39,467 bases of DNA. Source: Pirellulales bacterium. Its GTDB lineage: Bacteria; Planctomycetota; Planctomycetia; Pirellulales; JAICIG01. The first letter of the stretch is position 1. The number at the start of each line of letters is the position of its first letter. Location of the stretch: positions 1 to 39,467 of the forward strand of contig JAICLL010000045.1 of assembly GCA_025927475.1 (NCBI GenBank). The letters run 5' to 3'. Positions 31,086 to 39,434 of this stretch are shown in pieces. Made by a program: the position numbers and the translations under genes. Under the pieces are notes generated by a model. It did not search any database, had not been told where the DNA came from, and saw only the letters and a program-made list of their open reading frames with translations.

Positions 31086-31109
31086 GGGGCAGAGCCTAGG
31101 CGACGCCCC
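31086..31109. repeat. 24-bp GGGGC..GCCCC repeat, copy 3 (inverted)
   Basis: GGGGCAGAGCCTAGG to CGACGCCCC is the reverse complement type of copies at 9131-9154 and 25109-25132, with one or two differences. It lies between the 48-bp palindrome and the small Cys-rich gene. Confidence 0.72.
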
Positions 31110-31141
31110 GGCGTGTTGAATGTCGATGTGCGGAATGTGTA

Positions 31142-31351
31142 ATGATCGCGGATAACTGGCAGAATCTCAGTGCGTTGGCTTTGGTTTCGCTCGCGGCATG
31201 CTATTTGGCGCGACGGGGCTGGCAATTGCTCTTTGCCGGCCGCGCCGGATCGGGCTGTTCGAGTTGCACCGGCTGCTCGGGTTCAACGGCCGCCGGGCCC
31301 GCGCTGGTTTCCCTGAATCTGCCGGCGAAGGCCGATGCCCAGGCGCCATGA
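31142..31351 (+). CDS. FeoB-associated Cys-rich membrane protein
   Basis: The 69-residue product has one N-terminal membrane helix (LSALALVSLAACYLARRGWQ, about residues 10-29) followed by a short cytoplasmic tail with the CSSCTGC cluster. This architecture (single helix, basic patch, CxxCxxC) matches the FeoB-associated Cys-rich proteins found next to feoB in many bacteria, thought to serve as small FeoB partners. It is the fourth gene of the feo group, 190 bp behind feoB; the spacer holds two repeats, so it might also use its own promoter. The Shine-Dalgarno sequence is weak. It ends 10 bp before the stop of the convergent permease gene. Confidence 0.75.
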   Translation: MIADNWQNLSALALVSLAACYLARRGWQLLFAGRAGSGCSSCTGCSGSTAAGPALVSLNLPAKADAQAP

Positions 31352-31361
31352 GCGGCCCGCG

Positions 31362-32249
31362 TCACTCCACCACCTCCACCGCCCGCACCCGGCGCACCAG
31401 CGCCACCAGGCAAACCGCCATCAGCACGGCCAGCACCGCCGCCGCGCACCAGGCAAGATGCCGCTCTTCGTCGTTGCGAAAGCGATCGAAGGCCAGCCGC
31501 CCCACGATGTGCATATCGCGCCACGGGTCAATCAGCCCCCAATAAATGCTGGCTTCGCGCATCAGCTTCCGTGCCGCTCGCGGCAGGATGAACAAGCTGG
31601 CCCAGGTGATCGCGATGGGCGCCATCCGCTGTAAATAGGCTGAAAGCGTGACCAGCAGCACGCTCAGCACCGAGGCCAGCACGGCCCCGTAAAACAACAC
31701 CTCGACCGCCACGCGCCACTGGCTACTCCAGTAGTCGAGTGACGAGGTAAACATGCCGTACTCGAAAAACAGCAGCCAGGCCGGCAGTGCGGTCAGCAAC
31801 AAGACCAGCGCCGCCACCGAGAGCAGCTTGCCCGCGATGTAGTGTCGCCGCTCGATTCGCCGCGACAAGTAAAAGGCCAGGGCGTTTTCGCGGAAGTCTG
31901 CCCCCACCAGCAAGCTGCCGGAGAAGGCCAGCAGAAGAGTGACTACTCGGCCTTGGGCCTCCATGAACATGATATAGGCGTTGTCGCGTCCCGGCCGCGT
32001 GTGGGGGCTAAAGCCGAGGAATTCCAGCATCCGTTGACGGCCTTCGGGCGGCACGTCTTTGACCTGGGTGACCACCCAAATGATTGTCCAAAACGCCATG
32101 AAGTTGAGCAGCGCCAGGGCCAGCACCATCCAGTACGATTTGCGGCGGAAAACCTGCACGAGCGAGACGCGCACGATCGCCAGCACCGCCCGCCAGGGCG
32201 AGACGGTGGTGTGCGTCCAGCCGTGGTATCGGGCGATGTCGATCGGCAT
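31362..32249 (-). CDS. ABC-2-type permease, orphan
   Basis: The 295-residue membrane protein has about six hydrophobic segments: VLALALLNFMAFWTIIWVVT, VVTLLLAFSGSLLVGADFRE, LLSVAALVLLLTALPAWLLF, VLFYGAVLASVLSVLLVTLS, APIAITWASLFILPRAA and CAAAVLAVLMAVCLVALVRR. The motif DFRENALAFYLSRRIERRHYIAGK after segment 2 (key residues D-F-R-.-.-A and S-R-.-I.-R-.-.-Y) is the coupling region of ABC-2 permeases. No ATPase gene lies beside it: the next gene upstream runs in the opposite direction, so its ATPase must come from elsewhere. The substrate is unknown. It is convergent with the Cys-rich feo gene. Confidence 0.82.
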   Translation of the reverse strand: MPIDIARYHGWTHTTVSPWRAVLAIVRVSLVQVFRRKSYWMVLALALLNFMAFWTIIWVVTQVKDVPPEGRQRMLEFLGFSPHTRPGRDNAYIMFMEAQGRVVTLLLAFSGSLLVGADFRENALAFYLSRRIERRHYIAGKLLSVAALVLLLTALPAWLLFFEYGMFTSSLDYWSSQWRVAVEVLFYGAVLASVLSVLLVTLSAYLQRMAPIAITWASLFILPRAARKLMREASIYWGLIDPWRDMHIVGRLAFDRFRNDEERHLAWCAAAVLAVLMAVCLVALVRRVRAVEVVE

Positions 32250-32559
32250 GGCTTTGGTCGGTGTGCGGCCTTTGCTTCCCAGTTATGCCCGGCGATTTTA
32301 GAGCGTTTCCGCCTGGGCGAACAGCGCCGCGCGCCGGGCGCCGCGGCTCGGCGATGTGGGTGATGCTGGTTTCTCGCCGGTCGGCGCTATTTTTTGCTTA
32401 TTCCCGTCGGTCGAGCGGTTTTTCGCTTGATCTCCAGGTTACCCCAGTTTATCGTGTTTATCTAACCTGAATCGCGAGACGGCGCTCAGGGTTACTCGCC
32501 GGGCGATCCGCCCGCGCGCTCTCGGAACAGCAAAACGCACCTCTTGGAGTTTCGCCTCG
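32250..32559. other. Divergent spacer upstream of the PKD giant gene
   Basis: This 310-bp spacer carries no convincing gene. The right part is more AT-rich and holds a tentative regulatory patch (32427-32469). GGAG lies 10 bases before the ATG at 32560. None of the repeat families seen elsewhere was found in it. Confidence 0.5.
32427..32469 (+). promoter_or_regulatory. Tentative promoter and inverted repeat before the PKD gene
   Basis: TTGATC (32427) and TATCGT (32450) are 17 bp apart, each matching consensus at four of six positions. CAGGTTA (32435-32441) and TAACCTG (32463-32469) form a perfect 7-bp inverted pair enclosing a direct repeat of GTTTATC. A regulator site overlapping a promoter is possible. 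Confidence 0.28.
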
Positions 32560-35500
32560 ATGTTTGTTCGCAATTGGCGCTGCCGCTTTGTCCCCTTGGC
32601 CACTCGCGCGCAGCGCCGCCGCCGCCGGAAACTTCAACCGAAACTCCAAAGCCTCGAGCCGCGCACCTTTCTCTCAGTAACGCCCACCGGCGTCACCTTC
32701 GCGCCGATCGAAATTTCCGCGTTTACGGGCACGGTGGCAACATTTACGGCCGACGACGCCGGGCCATTTACCGCCAACATCGATTGGGGTGATGGCACGA
32801 GCACGCCGGGAACCGTCAACTCCAACGGCGACGGCTTTGACGTGACGGGCACGCACACCTATGCGGAAGATGGCAGCGAGCCGGTGTCGGTGACCATCAT
32901 CGACGCCGCCGATTCGACCACGGCCACGGCCGCCAGCACTGCTCATGTAAGCGAGAACGCGTTCGGCCTTACCGCCGGTGCCGCGATTACGGCCACGGAA
33001 GGCGTCGCGCTAGTCAATATTCCCTTGGCCACGTTCAGCGACCCCGGCAGTCCCGATGCGGCCTCCGACTTCACCGCCACCGTCGACTGGGGCGACGGCA
33101 CAACCACCACGGCCAGTGTTACCGGCAGCGCGGGCAGCTTTTCGGTAACCGGCAGTCACACCTATGCCGATGAACTGAACGGCAACTACGCCGTCACGGT
33201 AACGGAGCCGGATGCAAATTTCACCTTCGGCCCCATCGGCGCTAACGTCACCGTGGAAGAAGGCGACAGCGGCACGCTCGTTTCCGCCACCATCAATGCC
33301 ACCGAAGGGCAGTCGTTCAGCGGAACGGTGGCAATGTTCACCGACAACTACACAGGCCAGGTCGCCAGCGACTTCACTTCGACCATCGACTGGGGCGATG
33401 GAACGACGAGCAGCGGGACGATTACGGGCGGCGCCGGCACCTTCACCATCAGCGGCCAGCACGCCTATGCTGACGAGGGCACGTTCCCAGTGCTCGCGGC
33501 CTTCGCTGAGGACGCTCCCAGCACCCTGAGCGCGACCATCACCAGCACGGCGCAGGTGAGCGACGCCGACGTACTGACGCCGGCCGCTTCGCAGCCCACG
33601 GTGAATGCAATCGAAAACGATGCGTTCACCGGCAACGTGGCGATCTTCACCAACAGCGGCTACGCGAACAACGTGGCTTCGGACTTCACGGCCAACATCG
33701 ACTGGGGCGACGGCACCGTCGATGTCGGCGTGCCCGTCAGCGGAGGCAGCGGCGCCGATTTGACCGTCGATGGTACACACACCTATGCCGAGGACGGAGA
33801 TTACACGATCACCACCACGCTGGCCGACGATGCGCCGGGCACCGCCACTGCGGTCGCCACGAACACGGCCGCCGTGTCAGAATTCTCGCTGGGCCTCACT
33901 GGGGTTACCATCGCGAGCACGGAAGGACAGACGTTTAGCGGAACGGTGGCCACCGCCACCGACCCCGGCAGCACTGACCCCGCCAGCGATTACACGGCGA
34001 TGATCGACTGGGGCGACGGCACAACCACCAGCGGCACGGTCACTGGTTCGGCCGGCGCCTATACAATCAGTGGCAGTCACATCTACGCCGATGAGGCAGC
34101 GCAATCGGCGCTGGTGACTTTCTTCGAGAACATTTCGCCCAGCTTCTCTATTAGCATTAACGATAGCGTGACCGTCGCCGAAGCCGATGTACTGACGCCA
34201 AGCCTTGTCACCACCGGCACCGTGGTCGAAGACAAGCAACTCGGTGGCACCGCCGCGGTCTTTCACGACACAGGTTACCCGACGAACGCCGCTTCAGACT
34301 TCACGGGCACGTTTGACTGGGGCGACGGTACCACCTTCAGCACCGGGGCCGGCAATGTCACGATCAGCGGCGACGGCACCGGCAATTTTACGCTCTCCGT
34401 CGCCGCGCACGCCTACGCTGACGAAGGCGTCTACGCTGTCGTCGCCACGCTGAGTGACGATGCTCCCGGCACGGCCAGCTCAGCGCAGACCGGAACGCTC
34501 ACGGTAATCGACGCCGACGCTTTCACGCCGGCGGCCACGCCCATCACGCTCACCGCGTCGGAAGGCGCTACGCTCAGCGGCGCGGTGGCCGTGTTTGCCG
34601 ATACGGGTTATCCCACGAATTCGGCCGGCGACTTCAGCGCCACGATTGACTGGGGCGACGGCAACAGCGCGACGGGCGCCGTGGCCACCACCGGCGACGG
34701 CAACTTCACCGTCAGCGGTAGCCACGTTTACGCTGACGAAGGGGCGTACACCATTACCGCCGCCATTGTTGACGACGCGCCGGGCTCGGTCACCGCCACC
34801 ACCACGGCACTGGCCAATATCGCCGAAGCTGATCTGTCGCTGACCGCGGCGGTAGCGAGCTTCACGGCCACGGAGGGATTTACGGCGTCGGGCATCGTTG
34901 CCACGATTTCAGATCCAGGCAGCACCGATCCGGCCTCGGCTTATTCGGCCACCATCGACTGGGGCGATGGCGCTACCACCAGCGGCACGGTCTCCGGAGC
35001 GGCCGGCTCGTACTTGGTTAACGGCGGTCACGTCTACGCTGACGAGGGAACCTATCAAGTCACGGTGATTGCCACCGAAACCGACGCCGCGGCGACCGCC
35101 ACCGCCACGCTGACCGCGAACATTACGGAGGGCGATGTCCTCGTGGGCGCCGCCACAGTGAACGCGACAGAAGGCATTGCCTTTAACGGCGCCGTGGCCA
35201 CTTTCACCGACACCGGATATTCGGGCAACACGGCGGGCGATTTCTCGGCCGTCATCGACTGGGGCGATGGCACGACGACCGCCGGCACGGTTGGCGGCTC
35301 GGCGGGCGCGTTCACCGTCACTGGCCAGCACCTCTATAACTCGGAAGGTAATTATCCGCTGTCGGTCACGCTCAGCGACGACGCGCCCGGCACCGCTACG
35401 GCCACCGCCATCGGGCTAGCCACCGTTGCCGATAACGATACGCTCGTGCCAGACGCCGTGGCAACGGTGACCGCCACCGAAGGCGCCACCTTCAGCGGAG

Positions 35501-37635
35501 TCTTGGCCACCTTTACCGACACGACCTATCCTGACAACGTGCCTGGCGATTTCCTGGCGGTGATCGACTGGGGCGATGGCACTACGACCTCGGGCACCGT
35601 GAGCGGCACGCCCGGTTCGTTCGCCGTCTCCGGCAGCCACCTCTATACCGAGGAAGGCGTGAAAACAGCCGCCATCGTCCTGGCCGATGATGCGCCGGGG
35701 ACCGCCACGGGCACGGCGACCGCCATCGTCAACATCACCGATGCGCCGCTGTCGGCAACGGGCGTGACCGTGACAGCCACGGAGGGCGCTTCGTTCAGCG
35801 GAGTCGTGGCCAGCTTTACTGACGCCGACCCCAACCAAATCTCCACCGACTACACCGCCGACATCGAATGGGGCGACGGCAGCACCACTACCGGCACCGT
35901 CATGGCCAATGGCAACGGCGGCTTCAACGTGACGGGCAGTCATACTTACGCTGAAGAAGGCACGCAGGCGATCGCCGTGACCATTGCCGATCTTGGCGGC
36001 AGCACCGCCACCGCGGCCAGCGCGGCCAACATCGCCGATGCGGCGTTGAGCTCGGCCGGGGTCGCCGTCGCTCCGACGGAAGGGATTTCGTTCACCGGGG
36101 TGGTGGCCAGCTTTACCGACGCCGATCCTAACGGCACGGCCTCCGATTACACCGCATCCATCGACTGGGGCGATGGCAGCACGACCAGCGGCAGCGTGGC
36201 GGCCAATGGCAACGGCGGCTTCAACGTGACGGGCACACACACCTATCTGGAAGAGGGGACGGACTCGATCCGTGTTAGCATCAGCGATGTCGGTGGCAGC
36301 ACGGTGCTGGCGCTGAGCACGGCTCAGGTGAGCGATGCGCCGCTTAGCGCGGCGGCCGTTGATGTGACCACGCCCGAATTGACCCCGTTCAGCGGCGTGG
36401 TGGCCACGTTCACCGATGCCGATCCGAATGGCGCCGCCGCCGACTACGCCAGCACCATCGACTGGGGCGACGGCAGCACCACCGCCGGCACCGTGGCGGC
36501 CGCGGCCAGTGGCTTCAGCGTCAGTGGTTCGCACACCTACGCCGAAGACGGCACGCACGCGGTTGTCGTAACGATCGTCGATGCCGGCGGCAGCACGGCC
36601 ACGATCTCGGGCACGGCCACCGTCACCGAACCGTCGATCGTCGCCTCGCCGGTGTCGATTGTCGGCCACGAGCGCACGCCGCTCGACAACATCACAGTCG
36701 CCACCTTTCTGCACGGCAACGGCGCCGAACCCGCCAGTGACTTCACGGCTGCCATCCAATGGGGCGACGGCACGTCTTCGACCGGAACCATCAGCGAGTC
36801 GGGCGGCGCCTACACCGTCGCCGGTTCACATACGTACCTCGATGAGCAAACCTATCCGATCAAGGTCCAGATCAACGACGATGCGGTAACCGCGGTGGCC
36901 GCGAGCAGCGCGAAGATTTCTGAAGAGTTGCTGCCCGACGGCTCGGTGGGCACGGCCAACGAGCGATTCATCTCGGAGCTGTATCGCGATCTGTTGCACC
37001 GGCAGGTGGACTCAACGGCGCTGCCGTTCTGGTCCAAACAGCTCGACCAAGGCCAAACGCGGTTGCAGGTGGCCGAAGCGATCATCAAAGCCGCCATGCC
37101 CAGCGAACTGGGTGAAGACCTGGTGCGGGGCATGTATCAAAAATTCTTGGGCCGGGATGCCGACGCCGGCGGATTGGCCTTTTGGACGGGCGTCGTGAAT
37201 CACCAGTCGCTCGAAGACACCGAGGCGGCGTTCGTAGCCACGCCCGAGTTCTTCGCGCAGGCGGGCGGCACCAACGATGGCTACATCAATCGGCTGTTTC
37301 AAGTGGCGCTGGGCCGGGCGCCCGAAGCCAGCGGCCGCGCCCAATTCGAAGCCGATCTGGCCGCGGGCATGTCGCGTGAACAGGTCGCCCAAATCGTTTT
37401 CAGCAGCCACGAGTATCACCAAGACCAGGTGCGCGGATACTTTCAGTCGCCTGTTGACACCAACGATCGTTCGAACCCCGCGGTCTCGTATCTCGACGAT
37501 CTCGATTTCCTCGATCGTCCGGCCGACCCCGCCGGCGTGGCGGCGTTCACCGCCTCGCTCGATCACGGAATGGCCGAACAGCAGATCTGGGCCGACTTCC
37601 TGTCGTCCGACGAGTTCTTTGCCAAGACGGCGTAG
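32560..37635 (+). CDS. Giant secreted PKD-repeat surface protein with LEPR-type N-terminus and DUF4214-like C-terminus
   Basis: The 1691-residue protein begins with a basic region ending in LQSLEPRTFLSVTP (residues 29-42), close to the LEPR-xLL motif of planctomycete exported giant proteins. Then come 14 PKD-like units of about 100 residues, each with IDWGDGT and a G-S-H-.-Y-A-D/E-E motif. The Trp codons of the 14 WGDG motifs lie at 32785, 33088, 33391, 33703, 34009, 34318, 34651, 34960, 35260, 35569, 35869, 36166, 36463 and 36760. From about residue 1463 there are DUF4214-like helical repeats (FISELYRDLLHRQVDSTALP, LVRGMYQKFLGRDADAGGLA, YINRLFQVALGRAPEASGRA). It probably acts as a surface adhesin or matrix protein. 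No LPXTG- or PEP-CTERM-type sorting signal is seen. Confidence 0.92.
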   Translation: MFVRNWRCRFVPLATRAQRRRRRKLQPKLQSLEPRTFLSVTPTGVTFAPIEISAFTGTVATFTADDAGPFTANIDWGDGTSTPGTVNSNGDGFDVTGTHTYAEDGSEPVSVTIIDAADSTTATAASTAHVSENAFGLTAGAAITATEGVALVNIPLATFSDPGSPDAASDFTATVDWGDGTTTTASVTGSAGSFSVTGSHTYADELNGNYAVTVTEPDANFTFGPIGANVTVEEGDSGTLVSATINATEGQSFSGTVAMFTDNYTGQVASDFTSTIDWGDGTTSSGTITGGAGTFTISGQHAYADEGTFPVLAAFAEDAPSTLSATITSTAQVSDADVLTPAASQPTVNAIENDAFTGNVAIFTNSGYANNVASDFTANIDWGDGTVDVGVPVSGGSGADLTVDGTHTYAEDGDYTITTTLADDAPGTATAVATNTAAVSEFSLGLTGVTIASTEGQTFSGTVATATDPGSTDPASDYTAMIDWGDGTTTSGTVTGSAGAYTISGSHIYADEAAQSALVTFFENISPSFSISINDSVTVAEADVLTPSLVTTGTVVEDKQLGGTAAVFHDTGYPTNAASDFTGTFDWGDGTTFSTGAGNVTISGDGTGNFTLSVAAHAYADEGVYAVVATLSDDAPGTASSAQTGTLTVIDADAFTPAATPITLTASEGATLSGAVAVFADTGYPTNSAGDFSATIDWGDGNSATGAVATTGDGNFTVSGSHVYADEGAYTITAAIVDDAPGSVTATTTALANIAEADLSLTAAVASFTATEGFTASGIVATISDPGSTDPASAYSATIDWGDGATTSGTVSGAAGSYLVNGGHVYADEGTYQVTVIATETDAAATATATLTANITEGDVLVGAATVNATEGIAFNGAVATFTDTGYSGNTAGDFSAVIDWGDGTTTAGTVGGSAGAFTVTGQHLYNSEGNYPLSVTLSDDAPGTATATAIGLATVADNDTLVPDAVATVTATEGATFSGVLATFTDTTYPDNVPGDFLAVIDWGDGTTTSGTVSGTPGSFAVSGSHLYTEEGVKTAAIVLADDAPGTATGTATAIVNITDAPLSATGVTVTATEGASFSGVVASFTDADPNQISTDYTADIEWGDGSTTTGTVMANGNGGFNVTGSHTYAEEGTQAIAVTIADLGGSTATAASAANIADAALSSAGVAVAPTEGISFTGVVASFTDADPNGTASDYTASIDWGDGSTTSGSVAANGNGGFNVTGTHTYLEEGTDSIRVSISDVGGSTVLALSTAQVSDAPLSAAAVDVTTPELTPFSGVVATFTDADPNGAAADYASTIDWGDGSTTAGTVAAAASGFSVSGSHTYAEDGTHAVVVTIVDAGGSTATISGTATVTEPSIVASPVSIVGHERTPLDNITVATFLHGNGAEPASDFTAAIQWGDGTSSTGTISESGGAYTVAGSHTYLDEQTYPIKVQINDDAVTAVAASSAKISEELLPDGSVGTANERFISELYRDLLHRQVDSTALPFWSKQLDQGQTRLQVAEAIIKAAMPSELGEDLVRGMYQKFLGRDADAGGLAFWTGVVNHQSLEDTEAAFVATPEFFAQAGGTNDGYINRLFQVALGRAPEASGRAQFEADLAAGMSREQVAQIVFSSHEYHQDQVRGYFQSPVDTNDRSNPAVSYLDDLDFLDRPADPAGVAAFTASLDHGMAEQQIWADFLSSDEFFAKTA
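32785..36762 (+). repeat. Fourteen tandem PKD-type coding repeats
   Basis: Successive spacings between WGDG Trp codons are 303, 303, 312, 306, 309, 333, 309, 300, 309, 300, 297, 297 and 297 nt. The last four units are exactly periodic and carry DADPN in place of the longer TGYPTN or DPGSTDPAS loops. Units 11 and 12 share the stretch GGCAACGGCGGCTTCAACGT at DNA level, which points to recent duplication or gene conversion. Confidence 0.85.
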
Positions 37636-37663
37636 CCTCGTCGTGGCCTGTGCGTGAGGCCAT

Positions 37664-37730
37664 TGGAAGCGCGACGCGTGAGCGAGGGAAAGTCGTTCTA
37701 CGACCCTCGCTTATACGCGTCGGGCTTCCA
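37664..37730. terminator. Long hairpin repeat behind the PKD gene
   Basis: The left arm (TGGAAGCGCGACGCGTGAGC, continuing to 37688) pairs with the right arm 37704-37730 (ending CGCGTCGGGCTTCCA), with one mismatch and a 2-base bulge over about 25 pairs and a 15-base loop. It starts 28 bp after the PKD stop. It is likely both a transcription end and a member of an interspersed repeat family: 16 bp of the right arm recur at 12950-12965. Confidence 0.65.
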
Positions 37731-37741
37731 TGAAAAGCTGC

Positions 37742-37844
37742 GTAGGGTGGGCCGAGCGCAGCGAGTCCCACCGCGTGCCGCATGATCGTTGCCGCGCCGA
37801 ACTGCCGCCAGAGGGCCGGGCTCGCTGCGCTTGGACCACCCTAC
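37742..37844. mobile_element. 103-bp MITE-like element with 24-bp terminal inverted repeats
   Basis: It begins GTAGGGTGGGCCGAGCGCAG and ends GCTGCGCTTGGACCACCCTAC; the 24-bp ends match at 22 of 24 positions as inverted repeats, enclosing about 55 bp with no coding capacity. A related but right-truncated copy begins at 39275 on the other side of the glycosyltransferase gene. No obvious target-site duplication is visible. Confidence 0.7.
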
Positions 37845-37893
37845 CATCTTGGGCAAACTCGCTACGCATCGAACTTGCAACCAGGGGTTACGC

Positions 37894-39192
37894 TCAAGCC
37901 GCGGTGTGGCGATCTCGGTGGAGCGAGTGGACCAGCCCGCGCTTACAGCCGGCCAGCACGCTGCGCACTTTCCAGAAATACGACGATTGCATGCGCTCGA
38001 TGGTCTGCGCCAGGTGGGCTGAAGCAAGTTCCAACCGGTGAACCTGCGCGTCTCGCTCGTGCAGCAGCCGCCGCGTTTGGGCCAGGGCCTCTTTCCACTC
38101 GGCGCCGTCGCGCTGGGCCTGCGTCACCGCCTGTTCGCGCTCGGTGAGCTGAACGCGCGCCGCGGCAAGCTGGCCGTCGCTGGCGCTCAACGCATGCTCC
38201 AGCCGCTGGCGCTCTTCGAGTTCCTCAGTTCGCCGCTGTTTGCCCTCGCGCCAAAAGGCTCCCAGAAAGAAAGCCGCCAATTCGCGCACCGCCGCATCGC
38301 CGTCGTCGAGCAGCGCTTCATATTGCTCTGCCGTAAAACCGTGCAGCAGCGTTAACATGCTCTTGCTCCAAACATCGGATCGGCCCGCCGCCGACCGCAA
38401 TACCGGCAGCCCCAGCACATTCAAAACGCCGCTGCGCCCAAAGGCGGGCGCCACATCGGCATACTCCGGCGACGCCAGCCGATCGAAAATCGCCTTGAGC
38501 ACGGTTCGTTGACGCTCTGATCGTGTGCCCGCGTTGCAGTACGAATTGGGCATCTCGGTCAGCAGCGACAGCATTTCGGGCACATGGCAGATTCCCTCGC
38601 GGAAGGCGACCACGAAATTGAGGAACCAATCAGAGTGCCACTGCAAGTCGGGCAGAAAACCGCCGGCAGCATCGTACGAGGACCGTTTGATAATCGCCGT
38701 GTGGCCAGGAATGCTGGTATGGCCGACCAATCGTTCGATCTCTGCGGGCGAAAAGTATCGCGGCTCTTCACACCAGCCAGTGACGCCGGGACGAATGACG
38801 CCCGTTACCCCATCGACGATCGAAAAGTACGAGCTGCACAGCCCGGCCTGCGGATGCCTGGCAAGAACGCCCATAGATTTTTCCACAAAGCCCGGCAGCA
38901 CATAATCGTCCGACGCGCAAACAAACACGTAGTTGGCCGAGGCCCGTGCCAGTCCGATCTGCACGCTCTCGTTCGGACCGCGGTTCTGTTCGTTGTGAAT
39001 GACTATCAACGCGGCATCGTTGCGGGCAAGCTCGTCCAAGATGGCCGGCGTCTCATCCGGCGAGTTGTCATTGACTACGATCACTTCGGCCGGGCGGACC
39101 GATTGGCTCAACAGCGCCGTTAAAGCCCGCGGCAGATACTGCGCGTGCTTATAGGTGGGCATGATGACAGAAAGGTCAGCGGTGGCCGGCAT
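37894..39192 (-). CDS. Family-2 glycosyltransferase with C-terminal coiled coil
   Basis: The 432-residue protein has a GT-A domain of the GT2 type: DLSVIMPTYKHAQYLPRALT at the N-terminus, EVIVVNDNSPDETPAILDEL (nucleotide-binding Asp), and FVCASDDYVLPGFVEKSM with the DxD-like SDD motif near residue 94. The acceptor region contains HTSIPGHTAIIKRSSYDAAG and LQWHSDWFLNFVVAFREG. After about residue 300 comes a long charged coiled coil (RRTEELEERQRLEHALSASD to LASAHLAQTIERMQSS) and a basic tail, suggesting membrane or protein association. It transfers a sugar, probably into a surface glycan or glycoprotein; the donor and acceptor are unknown. It is flanked on both sides by copies of the GTAGGGTGGG repeat. 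Confidence 0.9.
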   Translation of the reverse strand: MPATADLSVIMPTYKHAQYLPRALTALLSQSVRPAEVIVVNDNSPDETPAILDELARNDAALIVIHNEQNRGPNESVQIGLARASANYVFVCASDDYVLPGFVEKSMGVLARHPQAGLCSSYFSIVDGVTGVIRPGVTGWCEEPRYFSPAEIERLVGHTSIPGHTAIIKRSSYDAAGGFLPDLQWHSDWFLNFVVAFREGICHVPEMLSLLTEMPNSYCNAGTRSERQRTVLKAIFDRLASPEYADVAPAFGRSGVLNVLGLPVLRSAAGRSDVWSKSMLTLLHGFTAEQYEALLDDGDAAVRELAAFFLGAFWREGKQRRTEELEERQRLEHALSASDGQLAAARVQLTEREQAVTQAQRDGAEWKEALAQTRRLLHERDAQVHRLELASAHLAQTIERMQSSYFWKVRSVLAGCKRGLVHSLHRDRHTAA

Positions 39193-39273
39193 AGTTTAGT
39201 TCCCGATTAAGACTCGACTGGCGTGATGTTGCGATCGGTTCTCAACGTCGAAAATGGCCATGGCGCCTAAGCC

Positions 39274-39343
39274 CGTAGGGTGGGCCGAGCGCAGCGAGTC
39301 CCACCTTTTTGCCGCATGTACGTTGCCGCTGCGAGTTGCCGCC
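39274..39343. repeat. Truncated copy of the GTAGGGTGGG element
   Basis: The first 32 bp are identical to 37741-37772 (CGTAGGGTGGGCCGAGCGCA and on), and the following 40 bp are similar (GCCGCATG, CGTTGCCGC, TGCCGCC in the same order). The right terminal repeat of the other copy is missing here. Confidence 0.7.
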
Positions 39344-39434
39344 CCAACGAACGCCACCGTCCGGGCTTGCCCCGGCGGAGCGATGATTGACCGCTAGAAG
39401 GCAACGTCGCCCCGTTTCTACCTCCGCTTTTCGC

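Noticed and set aside
35416..36759. Long minus-strand frame opposite the PKD repeats
   Set aside because: It is an antisense shadow of highly periodic GC-rich coding DNA and its sequence merely mirrors the repeats. Similar shadows lie opposite FeoB and the secreted proteins.
32785..36762. Regular repeats reminiscent of a CRISPR array
   Set aside because: The units are about 300 nt, in frame and encode PKD domains; there are no short identical repeats with unique spacers.
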